64,000 nucleotides of DNA from Pseudomonas hamedanensis. GTDB lineage: Bacteria; Pseudomonadota; Gammaproteobacteria; Pseudomonadales; Pseudomonadaceae. The stretch is taken from contig NZ_CP077091.1 in NCBI RefSeq assembly GCF_014268595.2, positions 4,632,001-4,696,000 of the forward strand. Direction: 5' to 3'. The notes beneath the pieces were generated by a model. It was not told the origin of the DNA. It did no database searches and saw only the letters and a list, made by a program, of their open reading frames with translations. Of the stretch, positions 25,979 to 34,908 are shown piece by piece (within the stretch, counting starts at the first letter, position 1; each line of letters begins with the position of its first letter). The position numbers and the translations under genes are program-made.

Positions 25979-28156
25979 TTACAGACCATTCGCAGCCTTG
26001 AACTCACGACGACGACGGTGCAGCACCGGCTCGGTGTAGCCGTTCGGCTGTTGGGTGCCTTCGATCACCAGTTCGACCGCCGCCTGGAAGGCGATGTTGC
26101 GGTCGAAATCCGGGGCGAGCGGACGATACAGCGGGTCGTTGGCGTTCTGACGGTCGACCACCGGCGCCATGCGCTTGAGGCTTTCCATGACCTGGTCCTG
26201 GGTGACGATGCCGTGGCGCAACCAGTTGGCGATGTGCTGGCTGGAAATACGCAGCGTCGCACGGTCTTCCATCAGGCCGATGTCATTGATGTCCGGCACT
26301 TTCGAACAACCGACGCCCTGATCGATCCAGCGCACCACGTAGCCAAGAATGCCCTGGGCGTTATTGTCCAGTTCGTGCTTGATCTGCTCTGGCGTCCAGT
26401 TCGGGTTCACTGCCAGCGGGATGGTCAGGATGTCGTCCACCGAGGCGCGGGCGCGTTTGGCCAGTTCGGCCTGACGGGCGAACACGTCGACCTTGTGATA
26501 ATGCAGCGCGTGCAGCGCAGCGGCGGTTGGCGATGGCACCCAGGCGGTGTTGGCGCCGGCCAGTGGGTGAGCGATTTTCTGTTCAAGCATCGCAGCCATC
26601 AGATCCGGCATCGCCCACATGCCTTTACCGATTTGCGCGCGACCTTGCAGGCCGGTGCTCAAACCGATATCGACGTTCCAGTTCTCATAGGCGCCGATCC
26701 ACTTCTCGGCCTTCATGTCAGCCTTGCGCACCACTGGGCCGGCTTCCATGGAGGTGTGGATTTCATCGCCGGTGCGGTCGAGGAAACCGGTGTTGATGAA
26801 CACCACACGCTCGCTCGCGGCCTGGATGCAGGCCTTGAGGTTGACCGTGGTGCGGCGTTCCTCGTCCATGATCCCGACTTTCAGGGTGTTGCGCGGCAAG
26901 CGCAGGACATCTTCGATGCGCCCGAACAGCTCGTTGGTGAACGCGGCTTCTTCCGGGCCATGCATCTTCGGTTTGACGATGTAAACCGAACCGGTGCGGG
27001 TGTTGCGCCGCGAGGTATTGCCGTTGAGGTTGTGCACCGCCGCCAGGCAAGTGACCAGGCCGTCGAGGATGCCTTCCGGCACTTCGTTGCCGTGCTTGTC
27101 GAGGATCGCGTCGATGGTCATCAGGTGACCGACGTTGCGCACGAACAACAGCGAACGGCCGTGCAAGGTGACTTCACCGCCATCGGGCGCGGTGTAGGTG
27201 CGATCCGGGTTCATGGTGCGGGTGAAGGTCTGGCCGCCCTTGGCGACTTCTTCCGCCAGGTCGCCCTTCATCAGGCCGAGCCAGTTGCGGTAGATCACCA
27301 CTTTGTCGTCGGCATCGACGGCGGCCACGGAGTCTTCGCAGTCCATGATGGTGGTCAGCGCCGCTTCCATCAGGATGTCTTTGACGCCGGCCGCGTCGGT
27401 CTGGCCGACCGGGGTGCTGGTATCGATCTGGATTTCGAAGTGCAGGCCGTTGTGCTTGAGCAGAATCGCGATCGGCGCGTTGGCGTCGCCCTGGAAACCG
27501 ATCAGCTGAGCGTCATCGCGCAGGCCGCTGTTGCTGCCGCCCTTCAGCGTTACCACCAGTTTGCCGTCAGCGATTTTGTAGCCGGTCGAATCGACGTGGG
27601 AACCGGCAGCCAGCGGTGCCGCTTCGTCGAGGAAGGCCCGGGCAAAGGCGATGACTTTGTCGCCACGCACCTTGTTGTAGCCTTTGCCTTTTTCCGCGCC
27701 ACCTTCTTCGCTGATCGCGTCGGTGCCGTAGAGGGCGTCATACAGCGAACCCCAGCGAGCGTTCGAGGCATTGAGTGCGAAGCGAGCATTCATCACCGGC
27801 ACCACGAGTTGCGGGCCGGCGGTACGGGCGATTTCATCGTCGACGTTTTGCGTCGTGGCCTGGAAATCAGCCGCTTCTGGCAGCAGATAACCGATCTCTT
27901 GCAGGAAAGCCTTGTACGCCACGGCGTCGTGAGCCTGACCGGCATGCTGCTGGTGCCAGGCATCGATGCGCGCCTGGAAGTCGTCGCGTTTAGCGAGTAG
28001 GGCTTTGTTCTTCGGCGCCAGGTCGTGAATGACCTTGTCGGCACCGTCCCAGAATTGTTCGGCGGTGAGGCCGGTACCGGGAATGGCTTCGTTGTTCACG
28101 AAGTCGAACAGGACTTTGGCGACCTGCAGGCCACCGACTTGAACGTGTTCAGTCAT
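25979..28156 (-). CDS. glcB: Malate synthase G
   Basis: This 725-residue cytoplasmic enzyme condenses glyoxylate and acetyl-CoA to malate in the glyoxylate and glycolate pathways. The length is that of isoform G. The TIM barrel carries [19 protein letters not shown] near residue 265 and the Mg-binding segment. The [20 protein letters not shown] stretch holds the catalytic Arg/Glu region. The C-terminal lid has [20 protein letters not shown] and the Cys often modified in this enzyme. Its start [10 protein letters not shown] is preceded by gtgagg 6 bases upstream. It is a single gene with its own terminator and a long 650-bp upstream region. Confidence 0.97.
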   Translation of the reverse strand: MTEHVQVGGLQVAKVLFDFVNNEAIPGTGLTAEQFWDGADKVIHDLAPKNKALLAKRDDFQARIDAWHQQHAGQAHDAVAYKAFLQEIGYLLPEAADFQATTQNVDDEIARTAGPQLVVPVMNARFALNASNARWGSLYDALYGTDAISEEGGAEKGKGYNKVRGDKVIAFARAFLDEAAPLAAGSHVDSTGYKIADGKLVVTLKGGSNSGLRDDAQLIGFQGDANAPIAILLKHNGLHFEIQIDTSTPVGQTDAAGVKDILMEAALTTIMDCEDSVAAVDADDKVVIYRNWLGLMKGDLAEEVAKGGQTFTRTMNPDRTYTAPDGGEVTLHGRSLLFVRNVGHLMTIDAILDKHGNEVPEGILDGLVTCLAAVHNLNGNTSRRNTRTGSVYIVKPKMHGPEEAAFTNELFGRIEDVLRLPRNTLKVGIMDEERRTTVNLKACIQAASERVVFINTGFLDRTGDEIHTSMEAGPVVRKADMKAEKWIGAYENWNVDIGLSTGLQGRAQIGKGMWAMPDLMAAMLEQKIAHPLAGANTAWVPSPTAAALHALHYHKVDVFARQAELAKRARASVDDILTIPLAVNPNWTPEQIKHELDNNAQGILGYVVRWIDQGVGCSKVPDINDIGLMEDRATLRISSQHIANWLRHGIVTQDQVMESLKRMAPVVDRQNANDPLYRPLAPDFDRNIAFQAAVELVIEGTQQPNGYTEPVLHRRRREFKAANGL

Positions 28157-28580
28157 TGCTTGCCTCACTCTGCTCAGCTATTTCGCTTTTCAGCTCTTCA
28201 ATTTGGCAATGAAGCCTCGGGCCATTTAAACCACAAACCTGCCGACCAGTACATGCCATTGCGGGCGGCTGGGCTGGGACCAATCAACGGCTTGGGGGCC
28301 TTGCTGACAGGGCTTTCAGGGTTGCGGACGGGCCTTGGGCAGACATCGATCCAGCGTTATGTAGTGCGCGCTGCGGCATACTACATGATGAGTTGCGCTT
28401 GTGAAAATCAGACTAATTACGTCGTTCTGCGACCTCATGTCGCATTGCGGTCACATCGCGGAACGGGATGTTCTCAAAAAACTGTTGGATTGTTCCAGCT
28501 AAATATCCAAAGTTGTACACATAAATGCTGTTTGGCTGCTATGGCGCAGTTTTGGCGTCTCCACCTTTGGGGCGAGGGAA
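28157..28580. other. Intergenic region upstream of glcB
   Basis: About 420 bases with no convincing gene. The open frames that cross it are shadows. The region near 28380-28560 is A/T richer, as for a promoter. It contains the inverted repeat tgcgac-n5-gtcgca at 28428-28444, 272 bases before the glcB start. I cannot assign a regulator, and no clear -35/-10 pair is obvious. Confidence 0.5.
28428..28444. promoter_or_regulatory. Inverted repeat, possible operator upstream of glcB
   Basis: The arms tgcgac and gtcgca are perfect with a ctcat spacer. The form is compatible with a dimeric regulator such as a GntR-type protein. It is far from glcB, and chance cannot be excluded. Confidence 0.25.
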
Positions 28581-28704
28581 TCTGTGGCGAGGGGATTTAT
28601 CCCCGTTGGGTGGCGAAGCCGCCCCTGCGCTCTGGCAGGCAGACGCAATTGGCAGGATTTACGACTGCTGCGCAGCCGGACGGGGATAAATCCCCTCGCC
28701 ACAG
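28581..28704. repeat. Long inverted repeat, tgtggcgagg family, copy 2
   Basis: The left arm tgtggcgaggggatttatcc starts at 28583 and the right arm is its complement ending near 28703. The following gttgggtggcgaagccgccc and the inner right arm gcgcagccgga also match the copy at 5941-6077. Only the central spacer differs, as expected for a REPIN-like family that moves as a pair. Confidence 0.88.
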
Positions 28705-28812
28705 GTCATCGTCTGCAGATGGTTTCCAATTCCAGCACCGGGTCGGGCTGAATCAACGCCCTTGCCTATACTTGCCCTTCGATAACAAAAGTCATGACAA
28801 GAGGGCTGCGCC

Positions 28813-29331
28813 ATGGACCATCTCGTACTCACGGTTTTCGCCCCGGACAAGCCCGGGCAGGTCGAGCGCATCGCCCAGTGCATTGCCGAGCACGGCGGCA
28901 ACTGGCTGGAAAGCCGCATGTCGCGGATGGCGGGGCAATTCGCGGGGATTCTGCGTGTGGGTGTGCCGGCGGAGGCTTACGACGAATTAGTCGATTCCTT
29001 ACAGGCGCTGGCGGCGCACGGTATCCGCGTGCTGATCGCCGAGAGCAATGTCGAGCAATCCTGCACCTGGAAACCGATCGCCATGGAACTGGTGGGCAAT
29101 GACCGCCCCGGCATCGTGCGGGACATCACACGGTTGTTGAGCGAGCAGGGCGTGAATCTGGAAAGGCTGGTGACGGAGGTGCGTCCGGCCCCGATGAGCA
29201 GCGAATCGCTGTTTCACGCCGAAGCAACACTCGCGGTGCCGCTGACGTTAGCGCTGGACGTCTTGCAAGCACGGCTGGAAACCCTCGCCGATGATCTGAT
29301 GGTCGAGTTGGTGTTACGCACAGACGCTTAA
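28813..29331 (+). CDS. ACT-domain protein, GcvR-like
   Basis: This 172-residue cytoplasmic protein has two ACT domains (about residues 3-80 and 90-168). The first contains VLTVFAPDKPGQVERIAQCI, the second ELVGNDRPGIVRDITRLLSE with the ligand-binding glycine loop. There is no DNA-binding motif. It resembles GcvR, which controls the glycine cleavage system by binding glycine and GcvA. In pseudomonads such proteins are common, and the exact partner is unknown. It may link glycine or glyoxylate sensing to the nearby glcB, but the genes diverge. Ribosome site acaagaggg lies before the ATG. Confidence 0.88.
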   Translation: MDHLVLTVFAPDKPGQVERIAQCIAEHGGNWLESRMSRMAGQFAGILRVGVPAEAYDELVDSLQALAAHGIRVLIAESNVEQSCTWKPIAMELVGNDRPGIVRDITRLLSEQGVNLERLVTEVRPAPMSSESLFHAEATLAVPLTLALDVLQARLETLADDLMVELVLRTDA

Positions 29332-29343
29332 CGGCCGTTGAGG

Positions 29344-29583
29344 TTATCCAGTTTTAACGTGCACCTGCCTGTGGATAACCTGTAGAGACAGCCCGCAACC
29401 CCATAGTGGCCGTGGCTTTGCCAAGGTTGATCAAAAAACCGCCAGTTATCAGTGAGTTGCACACAAACGGCGGGGATCACGCTGTGGATAACCTTGGGAA
29501 GGAACGGTGCAGGCCACGAGAACCGTGGCCTGTGGAGGTTTGTGCGTTTTTTGATCAGCTGCGCCGGCGCAGACTTATCCACG
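29344..29583. other. Group of DnaA-box-like sequences
   Basis: Two perfect complements of ttatccaca are at 29370-29378 and 29483-29491. A near match ttatccacg is at 29575-29583, just inside the rarD 3' end. A weaker ttatccagt is at 29344-29352. They occur within 240 bases between the GcvR-like gene and rarD. This spacing is unusual for chance. A DnaA-titration site is possible. There is no A/T-rich unwinding region, so this is not likely an origin. Confidence 0.45.
29511..29531. terminator. Hairpin downstream of rarD
   Basis: A perfect 8-bp stem aggccacg/cgtggcct with a 5-base loop lies 24 bases beyond the rarD stop. It may end rarD or the GcvR-like transcript. On neither strand is a U tract immediately next to it, so it is a weak terminator candidate. 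Confidence 0.4.
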
Positions 29584-30442
29584 CGTCGACGCTGTAAACG
29601 GCCAGACCGGCCCAGATAAACATGAACGCCACCAACGTGCTGGACGACAAGTGCTCGCCGAACAGCAGCACAGCTTGCAGCAGCACTAACGTCGGCGCGA
29701 TGTATTGCAGGAAACCGATGGTGGTGTAGGGCAGATGGCGGGTGGCGGCGTTGAAACACACCAGCGGCACCAGTGTCACCGGCCCGGCGGCCACCAGCCA
29801 CCAAGCCTCGGAGGTGGTCCAGAATGCCGGTTGCACGCTGGTCGCGGTCTGGTTGAACAACAACCAGGCGATAGCGATCGGCACCAGCATCCAGGTTTCC
29901 ACCACCAGCCCCGGCAATGCCTTGACCGGCGCCTGCTTGCGGATCAGCCCGTAGAAACCGAACGTCAGCGCCAGGGCCAGCGACACCCACGGCAAACTGC
30001 CGACCTGCCACACCTGCTGCGCCACGCCAACGGCCGCCAGGCCGACCGCCACCCACTGCATGCGCCGCAGACGCTCACCGAGAATCACCATGCCCAACAG
30101 CACATTGACCAGCGGATTGATGTAGTAACCCAGGCTGGCCTCAAGCATGCGGCCGTTATTCACCGACCACACGTAGGTCAGCCAGTTGGCCGCGATCAGC
30201 GTGCCGCTCAAGGCGAGAATCGCCAGACGCTTGGGATTGTCGAGCAACTCGCGCAGCCAGCCGGGGTGCTTCCACACCATCAGCAACAGCGCGCCGAACA
30301 GCGCCGACCACAGCACCCGATGAATGATGATCTCGACGGCCGGCACTTCGGCGATGGCTTTGAAATAAATCGGGAACAGGCCCCAGATGATGTAGGCGCT
30401 CAGGCCCAGAATGTACCCGCGACGCGGGTTGGCGGCTTGCAT
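29555..30442 (-). CDS. rarD: EamA-family transporter RarD
   Basis: This 295-residue inner-membrane protein has ten membrane helices in two EamA-like halves. It starts MQAANPRRGYILGLSAYIIW, with GLFPIYFKAIAEVPAVEIII and HRVLWSALFGALLLMVWK close behind, the features of RarD. It is annotated in many species as chloramphenicol-sensitive; the true substrate is unknown. aagga lies 6 bases before this ATG, which makes it preferable to the upstream in-frame start at 30463. It is followed by the SrkA gene in pseudomonads, as here. Confidence 0.93.
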   Translation of the reverse strand: MQAANPRRGYILGLSAYIIWGLFPIYFKAIAEVPAVEIIIHRVLWSALFGALLLMVWKHPGWLRELLDNPKRLAILALSGTLIAANWLTYVWSVNNGRMLEASLGYYINPLVNVLLGMVILGERLRRMQWVAVGLAAVGVAQQVWQVGSLPWVSLALALTFGFYGLIRKQAPVKALPGLVVETWMLVPIAIAWLLFNQTATSVQPAFWTTSEAWWLVAAGPVTLVPLVCFNAATRHLPYTTIGFLQYIAPTLVLLQAVLLFGEHLSSSTLVAFMFIWAGLAVYSVDAWISLRRRS

Positions 30443-30542
30443 GCAGAATCCTTGCTCAGGCAACTGACAAAGGAGGGATTGTAAGGAGATTTGTCTGCAA
30501 ATGCCTGAACCGATTGGTCAGTAATGAATGAAAACAAACCCA

Positions 30543-30632
30543 TGTGGGAGCGAGCTTGCTCGCGAAGGCGGACTAACATTCAACATCGATGTTGCCTGAC
30601 ATGACGTCTTCGCGAGCAAGCTCGCTCCCACA
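30543..30632. repeat. REP pair between rarD and srkA
   Basis: Inverted copies of the tgtgggagcgagcttgctcg word (30543-30567 and 30608-30632). The spacer contains a caacatcgatgttg palindrome, shared with 16636 and almost with 25793. The two minus-strand genes lie on either side. Confidence 0.9.
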
Positions 30633-30647
30633 GGTTGCCCTGCGGTG

Positions 30648-31622
30648 TCAGAACAGTTTCAGCGGCTCTTCATTGAGCGCCGCCAGTTGCTCACGCAGCG
30701 CCAGCACCTGATCGCCCCAATACCGTTCCGTACCAAACCACGGAAAGCTGTGCGGAAACGCCGGGTCATCCCAGCGCCGCGCCAGCCAGGCGCTGTAGTG
30801 CATCAGGCGCAGGGCGCGCAGCGGTTCGATCAGCGCCAGCTCGCGCGGGTCAAAATCGTGGAATTCGTTGTAGCCGTCCATCAACTCCGACAACTGCCCC
30901 AGACATTCCTGACGATCGCCGGCGAGCATCATCCAGATGTCCTGCACCGCCGGACCCATGCGGCAATCGTCGAGGTCGACGATGTGGAACATTTCGTCGC
31001 GGCACATCATGTTGCCGGGGTGGCAGTCGCCGTGCATGCGGATGTTCTGGTGCGGCGTGGCGGCATAGACGTCTTCGACGCGCTTGAGCAGGTCGCGAGC
31101 GACGGACTCATAGGCCGGCAGCAGGCTTTTCGGAATGAAGTTGCCTTCGAGCAGGGTCTTCAGCGAAGCATGGCCGAAGTTCTGCACGGCGAGGGCTTCA
31201 CGGTGTTCGAATGGCTTGGTGCCGCCCACCGCATGCATGCGCCCGAGCAACTGACCGAGACGGTACAGCTGATCGAGATTGCCCGGCTCCGGCGCGCGGC
31301 CACCACGGCGCGGGAACAGGGTGAAACGGAAGCCGGCATGTTCGTGCAGGGTTTCGCCGTTGTGGATCAGCGGCGCGACCACCGGAATGTCGATGTTTGC
31401 CAGTTCGAAGGTGAACTGGTGTTCTTCGAGGATGGCCTCGTTGGTCCAGCGCTGCGGACGATAGAATTTGGCGATCAGCGGCTCGGAATCTTCGATGCCG
31501 ACCTGGTAAACGCGATTCTCGTAGCTGTTGAGCGCCAGAATGCGTGCATCACTCAGAAACCCGATGCTTTCAACGGCATCGAGGACAAGGTCGGGTGTGA
31601 GGGTTTCAAACGGGTGGGCCAT
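30648..31622 (-). CDS. srkA: Stress response kinase A (YihE family)
   Basis: This 324-residue cytoplasmic Ser/Thr kinase of the APH/choline-kinase fold. The catalytic loop is IRMHGDCHPGNMMCRDEMFH near residue 198, and the Mg-binding motif is VDLDDCRMGPAVQDIW. The N-lobe has ENRVYQVGIEDSEPLIAKFY with the ATP-binding Lys. In enterobacteria it counters MazF-mediated and stress-related death. Its presence beside rarD matches other pseudomonads. Start ATG follows aggagtcagc. A triple REP element lies upstream. Confidence 0.94.
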   Translation of the reverse strand: MAHPFETLTPDLVLDAVESIGFLSDARILALNSYENRVYQVGIEDSEPLIAKFYRPQRWTNEAILEEHQFTFELANIDIPVVAPLIHNGETLHEHAGFRFTLFPRRGGRAPEPGNLDQLYRLGQLLGRMHAVGGTKPFEHREALAVQNFGHASLKTLLEGNFIPKSLLPAYESVARDLLKRVEDVYAATPHQNIRMHGDCHPGNMMCRDEMFHIVDLDDCRMGPAVQDIWMMLAGDRQECLGQLSELMDGYNEFHDFDPRELALIEPLRALRLMHYSAWLARRWDDPAFPHSFPWFGTERYWGDQVLALREQLAALNEEPLKLF

Positions 31623-31711
31623 GCTGACTCCTGCGCGCAGCAGGCTGCTGCGTCCGGCCCGGCATGGTAGCGCAGATGGCAGGCATTGAGGGGGTTGGTG
31701 TCTGTGCCGAC

Positions 31712-31848
31712 GCCATCGCGAGCAGGCTCACTCCTACATTTGCAACGCATTCCCCTGTAGGAGTGAGCCTGCTCGCGATAGCGTTCCGTCATCAATAAAC
31801 TTGTCAACTGACATGACGCTATCGCGAGCAGGCTCACTCCTACAGGGG
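31712..31848. repeat. Three REP arms upstream of srkA
   Basis: Three copies of the atcgcgagcaggctcactcc word are at about 31713-31737 (forward), 31757-31781 (reverse) and 31819-31843 (forward). Arms 1 and 2 form one pair, and 2 and 3 can form another, so alternative folds are possible. It lies between srkA and the histidine kinase 3' end. Confidence 0.9.
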
Positions 31849-31861
31849 AGTTGTGGTGGAT

Positions 31862-33187
31862 TCAGCTGACTTGCAACGGCATCGTCAACTCGACCCGCAG
31901 GCCATCCGGGCGGCTGTCAAAATGCAAGGCACAGTCACAACGCTGAACAATCGCCTGCACGATCGCCAGACCCAGGCCACAGCCGGTGCTTTGGCCATTG
32001 CGCCAGAAGCGCTGGGTCAGATGTTGCAGATCGTCAGGCGCGATACCCGGGCCATGGTCGCGCACGACAAAACGCACGCGATTGCCGATGGTTTCCAGTG
32101 TGACCTCGACGGCACAGTCTTCAGGCGTATGGCGCAGTGCGTTGTCGAGCAGATTACGCAGCGCCGCGATCGCCAGCACGGCGGGCATCTGCAGCGGCGC
32201 GGCGGACAGATCATCCGGCACCTGCAGTCTGATCCGCAGTCGCTCACCGCCCGTCGCGTCCTGAATCGCCAGCCGGGCGACTTGTTCGGCGCTGTATTGC
32301 GAGCCGTCATCGAACGACAGGCTGCCCTCGACGCGCGCCAGCAGCAGCAATTGCTCCAGGGTTCGGTGCAGACGGTCAGCGCCCTCTTCGGCCCGCGCCA
32401 GCGATTGATCGCGGGCGCTGCCATCGGTCATGCGCGCCACTTGCAAGTGGGTTTTGATGGCCGTCAGCGGACTGCGCAGCTCATGCGCCGCGTCACCGGT
32501 CAGGCGGCGTTCACGCTCGATGGTCTTGCCAATACGCTGGAACAATTGGTTCTGGGTTTCGAGCAACGGTTTCAGTTCGCTGGGGAACGCCTGCAACTGC
32601 AACGGTTCAAGCGAATCGGCGTTGCGCCGCATCAACGCTTCACGCAGGCGATTGAGCGGAGCCAGCCCTTGTCCGATGCCCAGCCATAACAGGCACAGGC
32701 AGCCCAACAAGGCGACGCCGACCGGTACCGAGGCGGCGAGCAGAATCGACATGTTCAGCGCCTCGCGCTCGATCTGCCGGTCCGCCGTGGTGATGCGCAC
32801 ATCGCCCCGGGCCAGGGTGAAACTGCGCCACGGCGCGCCGTCGATGATTTGATCGTGGAAGCCCATCTTCTCGGCTTCCAGCGCTTGCTCGGGGTTGTTG
32901 TGGCTGCGCGCGAGAATTTCCCCGCGCAGGGAACTGACCTGACAGGCCATGCCACCGGGAACATTGAGTTGCTCGGCACTGAAGTGGGTGCCCTCGCCTT
33001 TGCTCGGCAGCGTCGGCAGTTGCTCGAGCAACCCGGCGACCATACGCGCCGAGGCCACCAGCCGCTGGTCGAGGGAAAACATCATCTGGTTGCGCAGATC
33101 GCTGAGCATCCACGCCGCCGCCAGCGCCCAGATCAGCGCAAACGCGGCGCCGAGTGTCAGGCTCAGGCGCAGGCGCAGACTCATCAT
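31862..33187 (-). CDS. Sensor histidine kinase, QseC-like
   Basis: This 441-residue membrane kinase has a helix at residues 8-30 (LTLGAAFALIWALAAAWM), a periplasmic region of about 120 residues, and a second helix at about 150-172 (LLAASVPVGVALLGCLCLLW). A HAMP linker follows. The phosphoacceptor motif is LTGDAAHELRSPLTAIKTHL. The ATP site has LLDNALRHTPEDC and RDHGPGIAPDD and GCGLGLAIVQAIVQ. Signal is unknown. The arrangement, a kinase and regulator divergent from a dsbD-type operon, matches a locus in P. aeruginosa. It overlaps the regulator gene by ATGA. Confidence 0.92.
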   Translation of the reverse strand: MMSLRLRLSLTLGAAFALIWALAAAWMLSDLRNQMMFSLDQRLVASARMVAGLLEQLPTLPSKGEGTHFSAEQLNVPGGMACQVSSLRGEILARSHNNPEQALEAEKMGFHDQIIDGAPWRSFTLARGDVRITTADRQIEREALNMSILLAASVPVGVALLGCLCLLWLGIGQGLAPLNRLREALMRRNADSLEPLQLQAFPSELKPLLETQNQLFQRIGKTIERERRLTGDAAHELRSPLTAIKTHLQVARMTDGSARDQSLARAEEGADRLHRTLEQLLLLARVEGSLSFDDGSQYSAEQVARLAIQDATGGERLRIRLQVPDDLSAAPLQMPAVLAIAALRNLLDNALRHTPEDCAVEVTLETIGNRVRFVVRDHGPGIAPDDLQHLTQRFWRNGQSTGCGLGLAIVQAIVQRCDCALHFDSRPDGLRVELTMPLQVS

Positions 33188-33864
33188 TTGCCTTGATCCC
33201 CGCCGTCGGCCGGGCCGAGGCGATAACCCAGGCCGCGCACGGTTTCGACGATGCCTTTGCCAAGTTTGCTGCGCAGATGATGGATGTGCACGTTGAGGGC
33301 GTTGCTTTCCAGCTCATCGTTGAAACCATAGACGCTGTCTTTCAACTGCTCGGTGGACAGTACTCGCCCACGATTGTGCAGCAGTGCCTGCAACAGTGAC
33401 TGCTCGCGGCGCGACAGGTCCACTGGCTGCCCCGCCAGCGTGGTTTCGCGGCTGCTCGGATCGTACGTCAGCGCGCCATGCTCGATCAGGTTGACGCTGC
33501 GCCCGGCAACCCGACGCAACAGGGTTTGCAAGCGGGCGAACAGTTCGCGCAGGTCGAACGGCTTGAGCAGGTAGTCGTCGGCACCGGCCTGCAAGCCATC
33601 GACGCGGTCGGTGACCGAATCGCGTGCGGTCAGGATCAGCACCGGGATCTCCAGGCCCGAGTGACGCAACTGCTGCAACAGCTTGAGCCCATCCTCGTCC
33701 GGCAGGCCCAGGTCAAGCACCATCACGTCGAATTCCGCGACTTTGAGCATCGCCCGCGCCTTGGACGCCGTGTTGACGTGCTCGACAGTCAAGCCCTGAG
33801 CGGTGAGGCCGGCGACAATGCCACTGGCGATCAGCTCATCGTCTTCGCAAACCAGTACGTGCAT
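33184..33864 (-). CDS. OmpR-family response regulator, QseB-like
   Basis: This 226-residue regulator has a receiver domain at residues 1-115 (phospho-acceptor D51 in DVMVLDLGLPDEDGLKL) and a winged helix at 125-220 (LSRREQSLLQALLHNRGR and LNVHIHHLRSKLGKG). Its partner is the kinase encoded just downstream with a 4-base overlap. cggag lies 6 bases before this ATG; the longer frame up to 34038 has no good start. It probably controls the divergent disulfide operon or the hemopexin-like gene. Confidence 0.93.
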   Translation of the reverse strand: MHVLVCEDDELIASGIVAGLTAQGLTVEHVNTASKARAMLKVAEFDVMVLDLGLPDEDGLKLLQQLRHSGLEIPVLILTARDSVTDRVDGLQAGADDYLLKPFDLRELFARLQTLLRRVAGRSVNLIEHGALTYDPSSRETTLAGQPVDLSRREQSLLQALLHNRGRVLSTEQLKDSVYGFNDELESNALNVHIHHLRSKLGKGIVETVRGLGYRLGPADGGDQGK

Positions 33865-34119
33865 GGGTGCTCCGTGAGAAAAATAGCGAGTGAAGCAGGC
33901 AAGGATTAAGGGGCAATTATGGCCGTGCGCGACAGTCACGGGAAGCCGGTTAAACATTCCGGCCACTTCCAGGCGACGGGAAACCCGGGGTAGCGACGGT
34001 CGAAACATTCGCCAACTTAAAGGCGTCTTCAGAAACAATTCATCGCTTTGTCTGTGAATGCGTCGTCACTTACTTTGAATCGGGCAACTTCGCCAACCTT
34101 CTAAATGGACTTTATAAAC

Positions 34120-34812
34120 ATGACCGAATTAAAAAACTTTGTCGCCGTCGACTGGCGCTCCGGCCCCGACCGCATTTATTTCTTTTTCAAGGATACTGAC
34201 ACTTACTCTCGATTCGATATCGGCGACAACATTGTCCCTGGTAACTATCCCACCAAGACAGCAGGCCACTGGGACAGTTTCAGCCCTTTTACCCAACACC
34301 TGCGCTTTGGCCTGACCACCACTTCGTTCGGCTGGAACGTGGATAGCGATGAAGACATTGCCTGGTTCTTCTTTTACCAGGGAACAACCCCGATGGTCTG
34401 TAAATATGATCAGGACACTGACAAAGTTGCCGCTTTCCATAAAGTGGCCGATTCGATCTGGAAGCCGATCCTGCCGTATTTCGATAAGATTATCGCCGGC
34501 ACCTGGTTTCAACTGACCGGTCATCCGTTCCTGTTTCGCTTCATTCTTAATGACGGGCATTACTTGTCGTTCAATTACAAAGCAAAGACGCTGACTCGCA
34601 AGCCCTTCGGCGACTATCAACTGGGGGCATTAAAACCCTACAAGGACCGAATCATCACCGCCGCCCAAAATGACCGGACCTTTGCCGACAGTTACTGGTA
34701 TATCTTCCTGACCCATAATCAATATCTGACTTACAACATCCAGTCGGATCGACTGGTTTCCGGTCCGCAAACCATTAATGAAGGTAATTGGCCCGGTCTG
34801 TTGCGCGGCTGA
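34120..34812 (+). CDS. Hemopexin-like four-repeat protein
   Basis: This is a 230-residue protein (235 if the ATG at 34105 is used). It has four repeats of about 50 residues, beginning RIYFFFKDTDTYSRFDIG, IAWFFFYQGTTPMVCKYD, LFRFILNDGHYLSFNYKA and YWYIFLTHNQYLTYNIQS. Each has an aromatic, F-x-x-Y/F-Y-D-like blade pattern and ends in W or Y-rich turns such as NEGNWPGL. This is the layout of a hemopexin-type four-bladed propeller, known in Photorhabdus photopexins. There is no signal peptide and few cysteines. Its lower G+C than its neighbours suggests transfer. It separates the two-component pair from dsbD. Function, perhaps binding of a metal, haem or ligand in host interaction, is inference. 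Confidence 0.7.
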   Translation: MTELKNFVAVDWRSGPDRIYFFFKDTDTYSRFDIGDNIVPGNYPTKTAGHWDSFSPFTQHLRFGLTTTSFGWNVDSDEDIAWFFFYQGTTPMVCKYDQDTDKVAAFHKVADSIWKPILPYFDKIIAGTWFQLTGHPFLFRFILNDGHYLSFNYKAKTLTRKPFGDYQLGALKPYKDRIITAAQNDRTFADSYWYIFLTHNQYLTYNIQSDRLVSGPQTINEGNWPGLLRG

Positions 34813-34908
34813 TTGGCCAATCATGGAGGGGCTAGTAGGATACGGTTAATTATCGGTTAATCGCCGCCGCCCATTCTGCACCCACTTGCACAGGGACAAG
34901 GCTCCTCC

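Noticed and set aside
26018..28000. 660-codon plus-strand ORF opposite glcB
   Set aside because: It is a shadow of malate synthase codon bias; its product is His/Asp/Arg rich without a known fold.
29344..29583. Replication origin
   Set aside because: DnaA-like boxes occur, but there is no A/T-rich unwinding region, and dnaA, dnaN or gidA-type neighbours are absent.
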